From an uncultured Verrucomicrobiota bacterium (GTDB lineage Bacteria > Verrucomicrobiota > Verrucomicrobiia > Limisphaerales > UBA9464), in contig CAITXU010000056.1 of the NCBI GenBank assembly GCA_903896505.1, positions 1 to 36,931 of the forward strand: 36,931 nt of DNA, in the 5' to 3' direction. The translations under genes were made by a program, and so were the position numbers. The notes beneath the pieces are model-generated. The model did not search any database. It was not told where the DNA came from and saw nothing but the letters and a program-made list of their open reading frames with translations. Positions 24,736-33,713 of the stretch are shown here, piece after piece. Within the stretch, counting starts at the first letter, position 1. Each line of letters opens with the position of its first letter.

Positions 24736-26157
24736 ATGAAGCCCCTTTTCCGACCCTTGGTTTTGGTCTGGATGCTGATGGCGTCCGCCGAGGCTGCAAC
24801 CATCCCAGCCCGGCCTGGGTCTCCGGCCACCGCTCTCGATCGATACGTGGCCGCGCCCGATCCTTCCTTTCATTGGGAGGCAGTCAGTTCGACTCCTTTT
24901 CCGGGTGGCAAAATCCATACCATCGATCTCCTCTCCCAACACTGGAAAACCACCAACGAGGTGGACCATCCCGAGTGGCGGCATTGGCTCGTCGTCGTTG
25001 TACCCGATACCGTGGATACCGGCAGTGCTCTCCTCTTCATCACCGGCGGCTCCATCGGCAAGGAGGCACCAAAACCAACCCGGGAACTGGTCGAGGTCGC
25101 ACGGGCCAGTCATTCAGTGGTGGCCGAATTACACCAGGTTCCAGCCCAGCCCCTGGTGCTGGGAGGGGACGGCCAACCTCGCTCCGAGGACGATTTCATT
25201 GCCTATACCTGGGACAAATTCCTTCGCACCGGCGACGAGACCTGGCCCGCCCGGTTGCCCATGACCAAAGCCGCCGTCCGGGCCATGGACGCTATCACCG
25301 CCTTTTGTGCGACACCCGCCGGCGGCTCCAAAACGGTCGATTCCTTTGTCGTGGCCGGCGGTTCCAAGCGCGGTTGGACAACCTGGACCACCGCCGCTGT
25401 CGACCCGCGTGTCGTCGGCATCTGCCCAATCGTCATCGATGTTCTGAATTTTGGTCGCTCCATGGAGCATCATTATCGGGCTTATGGCGAGTTTGCCCCA
25501 TCGGTGGGCGATTATACCCGCCACCAAATCATGGACTGGATGGGGACTTCTGAAATGGAGGCCCTCTGTGCCATCGAGGACCCATACAGCTATCGCGCCC
25601 GGATGACCCTTCCGAAGCTCATCATGAATGCCACGGGCGACCAGTATTTCCTTCCCGATTCCTCCCAATTCTATTTTGACGAGTTGCCCGGCCCCAAATA
25701 CCTCCGGTATGTCCCCAACGCTGACCATTCCCTATCGGGAAGTGATGCTTATCTGTCGGTTCTGGCCTGGCACGACGCGGTGATCCATCACCGAGCGCTT
25801 CCGAAATTCAGTTGGAGCTACGATTCGTCGGGTGGACTGAAGGTGTCCGCCCAGGACAAACCGGTTCAAGTGTTGTTGTGGCAGGCCACGAATCCGAAGG
25901 AACGGGATTTCCGTCTCGAGAAAGTGGGGCCGATCTGGAAGTCCTCTCCTGTCGAGGATACCGGCTCCGGTGTCTTTGTTTACACGGCAGCAGCCCCGCA
26001 CCCCACCGAGGGTTGGTCCGCCTACTTCATGGAATTGACCTTCAATCTGGGTGGACCCGTCCCTTTGAAACTAACCACCCCGGTTCGGGTGGTCCCCGAC
26101 ACCCTGCCGCATTCGGCTCCCAAGCCGACTCCTCCCAAAGGTTACCTTCATCGGTAA
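24736..26157 (+). CDS. PqaA-family secreted alpha/beta hydrolase
   Basis: A 473-residue protein of the PhoPQ-activated pathogenicity-related (PqaA) family. The chosen ATG gives a clear signal peptide (FRPLVLVWMLMASAEA). The open frame runs 135 codons further upstream, but that part is antisense to the antitoxin gene and looks non-coding. An alpha/beta-hydrolase triad is visible: Ser about residue 210 in GGSKRGWTTW, Asp about 302 in NATGDQYF, His about 331 in NADHSLSG. Family signatures DPRVVGICPIVIDVLN and YEDPYSYR-like 'IEDPYSYRARM' are present. The substrate is unknown. It is probably periplasmic. It is divergent from the toxin-antitoxin operon and followed 21 bases later by the zinc-ribbon gene. 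Confidence 0.88.
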   Translation: MKPLFRPLVLVWMLMASAEAATIPARPGSPATALDRYVAAPDPSFHWEAVSSTPFPGGKIHTIDLLSQHWKTTNEVDHPEWRHWLVVVVPDTVDTGSALLFITGGSIGKEAPKPTRELVEVARASHSVVAELHQVPAQPLVLGGDGQPRSEDDFIAYTWDKFLRTGDETWPARLPMTKAAVRAMDAITAFCATPAGGSKTVDSFVVAGGSKRGWTTWTTAAVDPRVVGICPIVIDVLNFGRSMEHHYRAYGEFAPSVGDYTRHQIMDWMGTSEMEALCAIEDPYSYRARMTLPKLIMNATGDQYFLPDSSQFYFDELPGPKYLRYVPNADHSLSGSDAYLSVLAWHDAVIHHRALPKFSWSYDSSGGLKVSAQDKPVQVLLWQATNPKERDFRLEKVGPIWKSSPVEDTGSGVFVYTAAAPHPTEGWSAYFMELTFNLGGPVPLKLTTPVRVVPDTLPHSAPKPTPPKGYLHR

Positions 26158-26178
26158 GTCCTTGGACTCATTCTGGCC

Positions 26179-26451
26179 ATGACCCCGGAGGAATGTCCCA
26201 ATTGCGGTGCCGATGTTCCTCCGCGGGCACGGTCCTGTCCGGAGTGCGGAGCCGATGAAACCACGGGGTGGAACGACGACGCGATCGCCCAGCGCCTGGG
26301 TATTCCTACGGAAGGTTTTGATTACGAAGCATTTGTTGAAGAGGAGTTTGGGAAACCCCGGCGCACCGGGCTTGCTTGGTATTGGAAAGTCACCGGCGCG
26401 GTCCTCCTGCTCACCCTCCTCCTCGGATTTATGCGCTGGGGATGGCGCTAA
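26179..26451 (+). CDS. Small zinc-ribbon protein with C-terminal membrane helix
   Basis: A 90-residue protein. Two CxxC pairs (CPNCGAD at 6-12 and CPECGAD at 20-26) form an N-terminal zinc ribbon. A linker with acidic residues (YEAFVEEEFG) leads to one hydrophobic helix near the C terminus (VTGAVLLLTLLLGFM). This is a tail-anchored layout with the zinc ribbon in the cytoplasm. It lies between the PqaA-like gene and pgi. The function is not known; similar small proteins occur widely in PVC bacteria. Confidence 0.75.
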   Translation: MTPEECPNCGADVPPRARSCPECGADETTGWNDDAIAQRLGIPTEGFDYEAFVEEEFGKPRRTGLAWYWKVTGAVLLLTLLLGFMRWGWR

Positions 26452-26514
26452 AAATCCTCCGGAAGGCACCAAAAATTGACTTTGCCTCTGAATGCTCCCG
26501 ACTAAGGTCCGCTC

Positions 26515-28104
26515 ATGAGCAATCCCAATACGTCCTGGTCGCGATTCCAAAAGTACTACACGGAGTTCCCTTCCCTGGGGCTGGGAATCGATATCAGCCG
26601 GGTGGATTTTCCCGAGGAGTACCTCGGATCGATGGAGGAGCGGATCAAGGCCGCCTGGGCTGCGATGGAGGACCTGGAGAAAGGGGCCATCGCCAACCCG
26701 GACGAAAACCGAATGGTTGGGCACTACTGGCTCAGGAGTCCGGATTTGGCCCCATCTGCCGACCTGACGAAGGCCATCAGCGAGACCATTACGGATATCC
26801 AGAAGTTCACCGCCGAAGTCCACGAAGGAAAACGGGTGGGGCAGGGGGGCCCCTTCAAGAACCTGTTGATCATCGGCATTGGAGGCTCGGCCCTTGGCCC
26901 TCAATTTGTCGCCCGCGCCCTCGGGCATCCCTCCACCGACCGACTCCGCCCCTATTTCTTCGACAACACCGATCCCGACGGAATGGACAAGGTTCTCGCG
27001 GAATTGGATACCGAATTGGGACAAACTCTCTGCCTGGTGATTTCCAAGAGTGGTGGTACGCCCGAGACCCGGAACGGGATGCTGGAAGCCCGAGCTGCCT
27101 ATGAGAAGGCCGGATTGAAGTTTGGTGCGCATGCGGTGGCTGTCACGGGGACGGGCAGTAAACTCGATCTGTACGCGCTCGCGGAAGGATGGCTGCACCG
27201 ATTTCCGATGTGGGATTGGGTCGGGGGGCGCACCAGTGAAACCAGTGCCGTGGGGCTGCTGCCCGCTGCGCTCCAAGGATTGGACATCGTCAGTTTCCTG
27301 GCTGGAGCAGCCGCCTGCGACCAAGTCACGCGAAGCAAGGACGTGGCCCACAATCCTGCCGCGCAGTTGGCCTTGATGTGGTATTTCGTGGGCGATGGTC
27401 GCGGCACCAAGGACATGGTCGTTCTGCCGTACAAGGACCGTTTGGAATTGTTTTCCCGATACCTCCAGCAACTCGTCATGGAATCCCTCGGCAAGGAACG
27501 GGATCTGGACGGAGTGGTGGTCCATCAGGGAATCGCGGTGTATGGCAACAAGGGCTCGACCGATCAACACGCCTACGTCCAACAGCTCCGGGAAGGCATT
27601 GCCAACTTCTTCGCGGTATTCATCGAGGTTCAAAAAGACCGGGAGGGCCAAAGCCTCGAGGTGGAACCCGGTGTAACCAGCGGGGATTTCTTGACCGGAT
27701 TCTTTCTGGGAACACGGACCGCTCTGCACGAAAATGGCCGTCAAAGCATCACCCTCACCATCCATGATACTTCGGCTTTCTCGGTGGGTGTCCTGATCGC
27801 TTTGTTTGAACGGGCGGTCGGATTGTATGCCCAATTGATTCATATCAATGCCTACCACCAGCCCGGTGTTGAGGCCGGTAAGAAGGCCGCAGCTACGGTG
27901 CTGGCGGTTCAGGCTGCCGCTGTCGCTTACCTGGCAGCCCATCCCGACCAATCTTTCTCCGCGCCGGAGATTGCGTCGGCCATTCAACAGCCCGATTCCG
28001 CCGAGACCGTCTTCAAGATATTGAAACATCTCTCCGCCAATCAGCGACGCGTGCGCACGACAAGCGGCACTGGGATTTCGGCCCGCTTTCAGAGCCTTCC
28101 CTGA
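26515..28104 (+). CDS. pgi: Glucose-6-phosphate isomerase
   Basis: A 529-residue enzyme interconverting glucose 6-phosphate and fructose 6-phosphate in the cytoplasm, for glycolysis and gluconeogenesis. Family motifs are in order: the sugar-phosphate fold '[12 protein letters not shown]' (119-130), '[14 protein letters not shown]' (175-188), the active-site signature '[18 protein letters not shown]' (from about 344), and the C-terminal signature region '[20 protein letters not shown]'. The length matches the long bacterial form. AAGGT about 7 bases before ATG supports the start. An antisense frame of 680 codons across this gene is a shadow. No neighbour is obviously linked metabolically. Confidence 0.96.
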   Translation: MSNPNTSWSRFQKYYTEFPSLGLGIDISRVDFPEEYLGSMEERIKAAWAAMEDLEKGAIANPDENRMVGHYWLRSPDLAPSADLTKAISETITDIQKFTAEVHEGKRVGQGGPFKNLLIIGIGGSALGPQFVARALGHPSTDRLRPYFFDNTDPDGMDKVLAELDTELGQTLCLVISKSGGTPETRNGMLEARAAYEKAGLKFGAHAVAVTGTGSKLDLYALAEGWLHRFPMWDWVGGRTSETSAVGLLPAALQGLDIVSFLAGAAACDQVTRSKDVAHNPAAQLALMWYFVGDGRGTKDMVVLPYKDRLELFSRYLQQLVMESLGKERDLDGVVVHQGIAVYGNKGSTDQHAYVQQLREGIANFFAVFIEVQKDREGQSLEVEPGVTSGDFLTGFFLGTRTALHENGRQSITLTIHDTSAFSVGVLIALFERAVGLYAQLIHINAYHQPGVEAGKKAAATVLAVQAAAVAYLAAHPDQSFSAPEIASAIQQPDSAETVFKILKHLSANQRRVRTTSGTGISARFQSLP

Positions 28105-28149
28105 TAAAGGCATCTCTTCGCAGTTCCTGCACCCGAATCACTTTCTGGT

Positions 28150-28419
28150 ATGACCATCGAGAAGGCACGGAAGGACGCCTTTGTCGTGGCTATATTTAAC
28201 CTCGTCTTCGGGATAGTACTGCTACTAACCGTCCTCGTGGGTCGGATAAAGTACGGTCGATACCTTGATGGCATCGCACAGCAAGCCGGGCAGGAATCGA
28301 CGAGTGCTCAATTAGTCAGAATGGTAAAAGCATTGGCCTTTAAGATGGTTCCTGCTTTGGCGGTGCTTTTATCATATGGAGGCTTTAGCGCTCTCACTTA
28401 CCTAAGAAAAGAGAGATAA
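28150..28419 (+). CDS. Small two-helix membrane protein
   Basis: An 89-residue protein with two hydrophobic segments: about 12-30 (VVAIFNLVFGIVLLLTVLVG) and about 65-83 (FKMVPALAVLLSYGGFSAL). The ends are charged (MTIEKARKD and LRKER). No family was recognised. The base composition is slightly more A+T-rich than the flanking genes. The stop codon shares one base with the ATG of the next ORF (TAATG), which suggests coupling if that ORF is real. Confidence 0.6.
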   Translation: MTIEKARKDAFVVAIFNLVFGIVLLLTVLVGRIKYGRYLDGIAQQAGQESTSAQLVRMVKALAFKMVPALAVLLSYGGFSALTYLRKER

Positions 28420-28694
28420 TGAAAAGGGATGACCAGACGCGCTCCTGTGAGGCCTGCGGACGGCCAATTGGCTTATCAAGCGCGAAATGGGGAACCGAAG
28501 TGGAAGCGGCATCCTGCCGCTTTGGATTTGTGGCTGCGGATTGGGTGTGGTCCGAACCGCTGAACATGGCGCCTAAATTCCGGGCCTTCAGCCCTAAAGC
28601 CTCCAACCCGACTTTCCTGGGCCGTCGGCCCAGGCTGGGATGGATGCGGGCCGTTGGCCCTCGAAACCCAGTCGGAATTAAGCCGATTCAGTAA
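28419..28694 (+). CDS. Doubtful ORF ending in a palindromic repeat cluster
   Basis: A 91-residue frame with one CxxC (CEACG) near its start. From about residue 27 the protein is simply the translation of palindromic intergenic repeats (AASCRFGFVA, SPKASNPTFLG). A genuine short zinc-ribbon fragment of about 25 residues may have been extended by insertion of a repeat, or the whole frame may be non-coding. The TAATG junction with the upstream membrane gene is the only sign in its favour. It also overlaps the 3' end of the convergent porin gene. Confidence 0.3.
   Translation: MKRDDQTRSCEACGRPIGLSSAKWGTEVEAASCRFGFVAADWVWSEPLNMAPKFRAFSPKASNPTFLGRRPRLGWMRAVGPRNPVGIKPIQ
28500..28664 (+). repeat. REP-like palindromic repeat cluster
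   Basis: Four hairpins lie in 165 bases: AAGCGGCA-TCC-TGCCGCTT (28504-28522), GGGCCTTCAGCCC (28582-28594), TGGGCCGTCGGCCCA (28618-28632) and GGGCCGTTGGCCC (28648-28660). From general familiarity, similar 'GGGCCnnnGGCCC' strings recur in Verrucomicrobiota and other environmental genomes; this was not searched. They may also help end transcription between the converging genes. Confidence 0.65.
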
Positions 28695-30010
28695 ATCCAC
28701 TGCAAGCGCGCCAGAAAGCTATCGGTGATTCCCTGGGTTCCAAACCGGTCCAGCCAGGTGTGGCTCCACCCAATGCCCGCCTTCCAACGGCGGGTGGCCC
28801 ACCAGTTGAGACCGACATAGGTCTTGTCGAAGCTTCCCCCGCTGATTAGGCCCCCATTCAAATCCTCATGGGCAAACCGGAAGACCAGTTCCGGTGCCCC
28901 CCACCGGTGGGTTGGCATCACCCGACGGGCATATCCAACCGTCCGATCGTACGGTCGGGTCTCGCCGGTCAGTATCCAACTGCCCGTAAAGTAGTAGCCG
29001 TAAAACTCAGGGCTCCCGGATGTGGGAGCCTCGACCCATGCATGGTTGTATTCCGAAAGAATGGAAATCGGACCCTGATTCCAGAGGGCCTCCAGCCCCA
29101 CGTTCCAGGCGTGGTCGGAAGTGAAGCTGCCGGTATCCAGATAATATTCACTGACGTTGGATTCCGGTCGGGCACGATACCGAGCTGTGTTGTTGTCGGC
29201 ACCGGCATAGCGCCCGGATATTCCCAGATGGAGGAAGTTCTTGCCATCGGGTTGGTCCCAGACCAGGCCGGTCACGCGCGCGGAGGCGTCGGTGCCGCTC
29301 CGGTCTAGTGAGTCGACGGTCACCCACCAATCGTTGAACACCCCGGCGGAGGCGGTCATCCGGTGGTCGTCCCCGATCACTTGAACCACTTTCACACCGA
29401 TGTTCCGGGAGAGAAAAAACGGATTCAGGATGCGCTCCTGATGCGGAAGGTTGGCGGCGTCGCCCACCATCTCGTAATCAAAGGTCTCCTTGGTTTTGCC
29501 GACGACGAGTTTGGTGGCCGGTCCGAAAATCGGGAAGGTGAATGACAGGTCGGTCAGCTCCCAAAGGTTCTTCGGATTGGTGTCAAAACCGTTGTACTCA
29601 CCCGCCACGAGGTAACTGATCTTGTATGCCCGACCAAGGGTGCCGCGAAACATGGCCCGAAATCCGCGGAATTCTGTCTGATTATTCTGGCGCCCAACTT
29701 GGGCGACGCTGGTCGTGTCCTGGGCAAATGCGGTGTAGTCCGCAAGGATGACCAGACCCGGTTTCAGGGTGAACCACTTGGAATCAACGCTGGCTTCCTT
29801 CAGGATCGAGTCAGGAATGTCTGGGGCCACAAAAGGCCCGTTCGGTTCAGGGGCCGTCCCTGGTTCAAACTGACCTTGAGCCGGAATGTATTCGGATTCT
29901 GGCGATTGACCCAAGACCGCAATTGTTGCCAACAGCGACGGCAGGGCCAGCAGCGAACAAGAGCAACGATTGGTCCGATAAGAGGGGCGCGCAAACACAG
30001 TGGGTTTCAT
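28688..30010 (-). CDS. OprO/OprP-like outer-membrane porin
   Basis: A 440-residue protein with a signal peptide (CSLLALPSLLATIAVLG, cleavage near residue 35). A beta-barrel-like body has alternating aromatic and polar residues and ends in an aromatic C terminus (LARLQWIY), the usual outer-membrane insertion signal. Family features of phosphate-selective porins O and P are visible: 'FRGFRAMFRGTLG', 'VGKTKETFDYEMVG', 'FFLSRNIGVKV' and 'DTGSFTSDHAWNVGLEALW'. The ligand cannot be read; this family passes phosphate, pyrophosphate or other anions. It lies 73 bases downstream of the ThuA-DUF1080 gene on the same strand, so it may bring in what that cluster handles. Confidence 0.85.
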   Translation of the reverse strand: MKPTVFARPSYRTNRCSCSLLALPSLLATIAVLGQSPESEYIPAQGQFEPGTAPEPNGPFVAPDIPDSILKEASVDSKWFTLKPGLVILADYTAFAQDTTSVAQVGRQNNQTEFRGFRAMFRGTLGRAYKISYLVAGEYNGFDTNPKNLWELTDLSFTFPIFGPATKLVVGKTKETFDYEMVGDAANLPHQERILNPFFLSRNIGVKVVQVIGDDHRMTASAGVFNDWWVTVDSLDRSGTDASARVTGLVWDQPDGKNFLHLGISGRYAGADNNTARYRARPESNVSEYYLDTGSFTSDHAWNVGLEALWNQGPISILSEYNHAWVEAPTSGSPEFYGYYFTGSWILTGETRPYDRTVGYARRVMPTHRWGAPELVFRFAHEDLNGGLISGGSFDKTYVGLNWWATRRWKAGIGWSHTWLDRFGTQGITDSFLARLQWIY

Positions 30011-30083
30011 GGTGGACCTGCCGGGAATGGCCTCCAGTAAGGTCCTCGACCAAGATGTTCGCCTATGGTGCCCCTCTCAATCC

Positions 30084-31424
30084 CTAATTGAGCGCTTTGA
30101 TGCGAACATTGCGGAACCCGACCTGACCGTGGTCTCCCTGAAGGAGGATGGGGCCGGGTTGGTTGGTGTTGTCATCCAATTCACCACCGGTTCCATGCTC
30201 CACGAGCACACCGTCGTGCACCTTGATGCCATTCAGGATGACCGTGACTTTTTGACCAACGATGCGTGCCTCGACCGTCTGCCATTGACCCGGCTTGCGG
30301 GCGGCAACCAGTGAGCAGGAGGCCACGTTGTAAATATCGCCATTCTTGCCTTTGTCATGGCCATCACCGGCATCATCGAAGATTTGGATTTCGTAGCGTC
30401 CCCGGAGATAAACACCGGAATTGGACTTGGGCGGAATTTGGTACTCGTAGCGCAGGATGAAGTCCTTGTACTTGGCTTCGGTCATCAAATCGGTGCCATG
30501 ACCGCCATTCTCAAAATTGTTGCACAGCATGCCGTTTTGGACGTTCCAGGATTTCGGGCCATCCGCTGAGCGGAAGGTCCATCCGGAGAGGTCCTTGCCA
30601 TTGAAAAGCAGCTTGAAGCCATCCTCGGCTTCGGACGGGCTCAAGTGATTGGCCGTGTCCAGGGGCTTGCCATCACCCGGGGCCAGGCCCAGAGCCCATT
30701 CGATACCACCGAGGATGTGCTTTTGGTAGGCAGCGCTGGACCAGACGTCTTCCCGATGACCAAGAGAGGTATAGAAGACCTTGCCGGTGCCGACGTCCTT
30801 GCACCAACTGACCGCGTGGTCGCCCGGGACATGGGTTTGGGGATGCTTGTCGAGGGTCAACAGGCCGTGGACTTTTGAGCGGTCGAATGACTTGAATTCA
30901 TAGATTTCGTCAAAAACCGTGTAGATGGGGCCCAGATTCCGGGTGGCCGGATGGGCCGGGTCCTGGTTGTACGCGTCCACCTGCACCTGGGCACCGTGGG
31001 TCTTGAACTCACCACCCAGCAATTCGATGAAGCCGGGAAATCCGTGGAAGGTATCGCTGGCCGAGTGCATGCCGACGAAGCCGTGCCCCGACTTAATCCA
31101 TTGGATGAATCCCTCCCGGTCGGGTATGGCCAGGTCGCCCGTGGTGTTGGCGAAAATCACCGCGTCAATTCCCTGAAGGTGACTGAGAGAAAGCTTTTCT
31201 TTGACGTCGGTGTCATCCGTTCCGTTGGGCCCCCCGCGAACATAGTCGACCACGGTGAATTCGCCCGACGTCTCGCCCAAGGTGGCGATGACATTTTCAG
31301 CGGTCGCGATCGAGCTATGGCGGAAGCCCTTGGTGGCCGTGACGACAATGACCTTCTTGGGGGCGGCTTCGACGGCCATCCATCCGGTCAAGGCAAGGGC
31401 GAGGGGCAGGTACGGGAATTTCAT
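30084..31424 (-). CDS. Secreted ThuA-DUF1080 fusion protein
   Basis: A 446-residue protein from the ATG that gives a signal peptide (MKFPYLPLALALTGWMAVEA); the frame is open for 24 more codons upstream. Residues about 24-250 are a ThuA-like, glutamine-amidotransferase-fold domain (KKVIVVTATKGFRHSS, GFVGMHSASDTF, YTSLGHREDVW). Residues about 265-446 are a DUF1080 (3-keto-disaccharide hydrolase, lectin-like) domain (FKLLFNGKDLSGWTF, NSGVYLRGRYEIQIFDD, GQVGFRNVRIKAL). ThuA relatives act on disaccharides such as trehalose through 3-keto intermediates, and this fusion is common in Verrucomicrobiota and Planctomycetes. It probably acts on sugars in the periplasm. The gap of 108 bases from the epimerase gene leaves its membership of the same operon open. 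Confidence 0.88.
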   Translation of the reverse strand: MKFPYLPLALALTGWMAVEAAPKKVIVVTATKGFRHSSIATAENVIATLGETSGEFTVVDYVRGGPNGTDDTDVKEKLSLSHLQGIDAVIFANTTGDLAIPDREGFIQWIKSGHGFVGMHSASDTFHGFPGFIELLGGEFKTHGAQVQVDAYNQDPAHPATRNLGPIYTVFDEIYEFKSFDRSKVHGLLTLDKHPQTHVPGDHAVSWCKDVGTGKVFYTSLGHREDVWSSAAYQKHILGGIEWALGLAPGDGKPLDTANHLSPSEAEDGFKLLFNGKDLSGWTFRSADGPKSWNVQNGMLCNNFENGGHGTDLMTEAKYKDFILRYEYQIPPKSNSGVYLRGRYEIQIFDDAGDGHDKGKNGDIYNVASCSLVAARKPGQWQTVEARIVGQKVTVILNGIKVHDGVLVEHGTGGELDDNTNQPGPILLQGDHGQVGFRNVRIKALN

Positions 31425-31532
31425 GAATGCAATGGGTGCGTGGCAGAGATTATCGAGAGTCGCCAGAAAGACGGCGGTGACGTGGAACACATTCATTTGG
31501 CCGACTCAGGCCTTCCGGAGCAAGCGGCGAAT

Positions 31533-32483
31533 TTACGCAGACCCGGGATGGATGCCCTCCCCAAACGGGTCCGAGGGGTCCATCCAAAGCCGACTTTCGC
31601 CCGTGAGGTATGCCGTTCCGGTGATGGTCGGTTCGATGATTCCGCGGGACTCGTCCATCCACCGATAGCGACCGATGAACCGGCTTCCCAAAATGCTTTC
31701 CTGAATCCACGGCTCCATGGGTGCCAGTTTTCCATCCGCGGCGAGGCAGGCCAGCTTGGCACTGGTGCCCGTTCCGCAAGGAGACCGGTCGTAGGCCTTT
31801 CCAGGACAGAGGACAAAATTTCTGGAATTGGCGTCGCCCGACGGAGGAGTGCCAAAGAGCTCAACATGGTCAACCAACGGATACCCCTGGGCGTTGATCG
31901 CTCGTCGGATTTCCCAGCTTAGTCCAGTCAATGCCTCCACATCATGCAGTTCCAGGCTTCTGCCGTGATCGGACACCAGATAGAACCAGTTTCCACCCCA
32001 AGCCACATCTCCCGTGAACTCTTTTCCATCCGCGCACACCACCCGAACTCCGGTTGCGTGGCGATAACTCGGAACATTGGTGACGGAAACGGAGCCGTCC
32101 GTGTGAAGTTCGGCTGTCACCACCCCCACCGGTGTTTCCAGGCGATGAATGCCCTGCTGAATGCGCCCCAGATGGGCCAGCGTGATCATCACACCGATGG
32201 TGCCGTGGCCGCACATTCCCAGGTACCCGACGTTGTTAAAAAACAGGATTCCGGCGGTGTTGGCTGGATCGTTTGCCGGTCGAAGGACAGCTCCCACAAG
32301 AACATCCGATCCGCGGGGCTCCAGCATGATGGACCGCCGAAAGGCATCGTGGTCCCGTTGAAACCTTTTTAATTGGTCCTCCATGGGACCATGCCCCAGG
32401 TCGGGGCCGCCCTCGATGACCACCCGCGTCGGCTCGCCGCCGGTATGGGAATCAATGACCGTCGCCAAAGCCTGTAGATTCAT
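31533..32483 (-). CDS. 4-hydroxyproline 2-epimerase (proline racemase family)
   Basis: A 316-residue cytoplasmic enzyme of the proline racemase superfamily. Both catalytic cysteines are present: C91 in 'GMCGHGTIG' and C236 in 'SPCGTGTSAKLA'. This excludes the Cys/Thr trans-3-hydroxyproline dehydratases. Motifs 'DSHTGGEPTRVV' and 'NVPSY' point to 4-hydroxyproline 2-epimerase, which converts trans-4-hydroxy-L-proline to cis-4-hydroxy-D-proline, rather than proline racemase proper. The ATG at 32483 starts at the conserved N terminus; a start 12 codons earlier (32519) is possible. The preceding DapA-family gene ends 41 bases upstream. That neighbour strengthens the hydroxyproline reading. Confidence 0.87.
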   Translation of the reverse strand: MNLQALATVIDSHTGGEPTRVVIEGGPDLGHGPMEDQLKRFQRDHDAFRRSIMLEPRGSDVLVGAVLRPANDPANTAGILFFNNVGYLGMCGHGTIGVMITLAHLGRIQQGIHRLETPVGVVTAELHTDGSVSVTNVPSYRHATGVRVVCADGKEFTGDVAWGGNWFYLVSDHGRSLELHDVEALTGLSWEIRRAINAQGYPLVDHVELFGTPPSGDANSRNFVLCPGKAYDRSPCGTGTSAKLACLAADGKLAPMEPWIQESILGSRFIGRYRWMDESRGIIEPTITGTAYLTGESRLWMDPSDPFGEGIHPGSA

Positions 32484-32524
32484 GGAGTGGACCGGAGGTT
32501 CTGCGGAGAATGGACCCAAAACGA

Positions 32525-33502
32525 CTACGCCACTTCCGACGCTTTACGCTTTTTGGAGGGCGGGGATGCTGCAGCGGATGCAGAGGGGGGCGGTTTTGCG
32601 GACCGGAGTTTGGGGCGATGAGCGATACCTGCGTCGATGATGGACAGGATCTTTTTGCGTTCCTCCCCACCCAGGATCAGGCGAGGTGCCCGAACCCATT
32701 CATTCCCCAGGCCCACCTCCTGGACCGCCAGCTTGATGTACTGAACAAACTTGGGATGGACATCGAGGTGCAGCAAGGGACTGAACCAGCGATACATTTG
32801 GCGTGCCTCTTCCCAGGCGCCTTGCCGCGTCAGCTCCCAGAAATATTGGTTCTCCTTTGGGAAGGCAATGCCGAGCCCGGCCACCCAGCCGTCGATCCCG
32901 AGGATGGCACTTTCCAAAACCAAGTCGTCCACGCCGGTAAACCAGGAGAACCGGTTCCCCAGAAGATTGTGCAGGTCGGTGATGCGGCGTGGATTACCAC
33001 TGCTCTCTTTAACCGCGATGAAGTTGGGAACCTCGGCCAAATCCGCCAGCAGTTCAGGCGTCAAGTCATTGCCGTAACTGATCGGATTGTTGTAAATCAT
33101 GATCGGCAGCCCGGTGGCCTTGGCCGCACCTCGAAAATGGGCCAGGATTTCCCGGGTATCTGGCGAGCGATAGCTCATGGGAGGCATCAGCATGAAGCCA
33201 TCCGCACCCAGTTGTTCGCCCTCGCGCATGTATCGTCCGGCTTCCGCGGTGCTGGTTTCGGCCACCCCGCTGAGAACTGGAATCCGCCCGCGCACGGCCT
33301 CCACCATCGCTCTGAGGACCTCACGCTTCTCTTCCGGAGTCAGGGCCTGATTCTCTCCCAGCGATCCGAGCACGATCAGTCCGCGAATACCCGAGTCGAT
33401 CAACACTTCCGCATGTCGTGCTGTGGCATCAAGGTCGATGCCGCCATTGCGCTTCATCTGGGTGGTGATGGCGGGAAATACGCCGTGCCAATGGGATTTC
33501 AT
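32525..33502 (-). CDS. DapA-family enzyme, probable pyrroline-hydroxycarboxylate deaminase
   Basis: A 325-residue (beta/alpha)8 Schiff-base lyase of the dihydrodipicolinate synthase family. The lysine is at about K165 (FIAVKESSG), the tyrosine at Y137 (IMIYNNP), and the GxxGE loop at 46-50 (GSLGE). Next to a hydroxyproline epimerase, the best guess is delta1-pyrroline-4-hydroxy-2-carboxylate deaminase, which makes alpha-ketoglutarate semialdehyde. Other members of this family (KDG aldolase, DapA, NAL) cannot be excluded. The frame is open for 66 more codons upstream, but those overlap the divergent regulator and do not resemble the family, so the ATG at 33502 is used. The last ~30 residues are a Pro/Ser/Lys-rich tail (SAAASPPSKKRKASEVA), unusual for this enzyme. 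Confidence 0.85.
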   Translation of the reverse strand: MKSHWHGVFPAITTQMKRNGGIDLDATARHAEVLIDSGIRGLIVLGSLGENQALTPEEKREVLRAMVEAVRGRIPVLSGVAETSTAEAGRYMREGEQLGADGFMLMPPMSYRSPDTREILAHFRGAAKATGLPIMIYNNPISYGNDLTPELLADLAEVPNFIAVKESSGNPRRITDLHNLLGNRFSWFTGVDDLVLESAILGIDGWVAGLGIAFPKENQYFWELTRQGAWEEARQMYRWFSPLLHLDVHPKFVQYIKLAVQEVGLGNEWVRAPRLILGGEERKKILSIIDAGIAHRPKLRSAKPPPSASAAASPPSKKRKASEVA

Positions 33503-33542
33503 TCGTCGCAAGTTCGTTGGTGCAGTTCGGGTCTCTACGGAT

Positions 33543-33574
33543 GGAACAATCACGTCTCTGAGGTGCGTTGTTCC
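33543..33574. promoter_or_regulatory. Inverted repeat in the divergent promoter region
   Basis: GGAACAA (33543-33549) and TTGTTCC (33568-33574) are perfect 7-bp inverted arms 18 bases apart. They lie 41-72 bases upstream of the DapA-family start and about 140 bases before the regulator start. They are a candidate operator for the PAS-AraC protein. AraC proteins often use direct repeats, so this assignment is tentative. Confidence 0.4.
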
Positions 33575-33713
33575 CTTGGCTGCCATTCTTGCAGCACGCT
33601 TCAATTGAACCAAGCCGATCGAGATAATTTTTTTCGCGAAAGGCGACAAGTTCGGGCAGGTTGGTCGCGTGGGTATAGGAGACCGGCAGGCAAACCGCAA
33701 GGACGTCAGCTCA

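Noticed and set aside
26071-28113. 680-codon open frame on the minus strand across pgi
   Set aside because: It is antisense to a gene with full glucose-6-phosphate isomerase motifs and its translation shows no recognisable domain. Long antisense frames are common in G+C-rich genes.
33503-33700. 66-codon N-terminal extension of the DapA-family protein
   Set aside because: It lacks family similarity and would overlap the promoter and start region of the divergent regulator.
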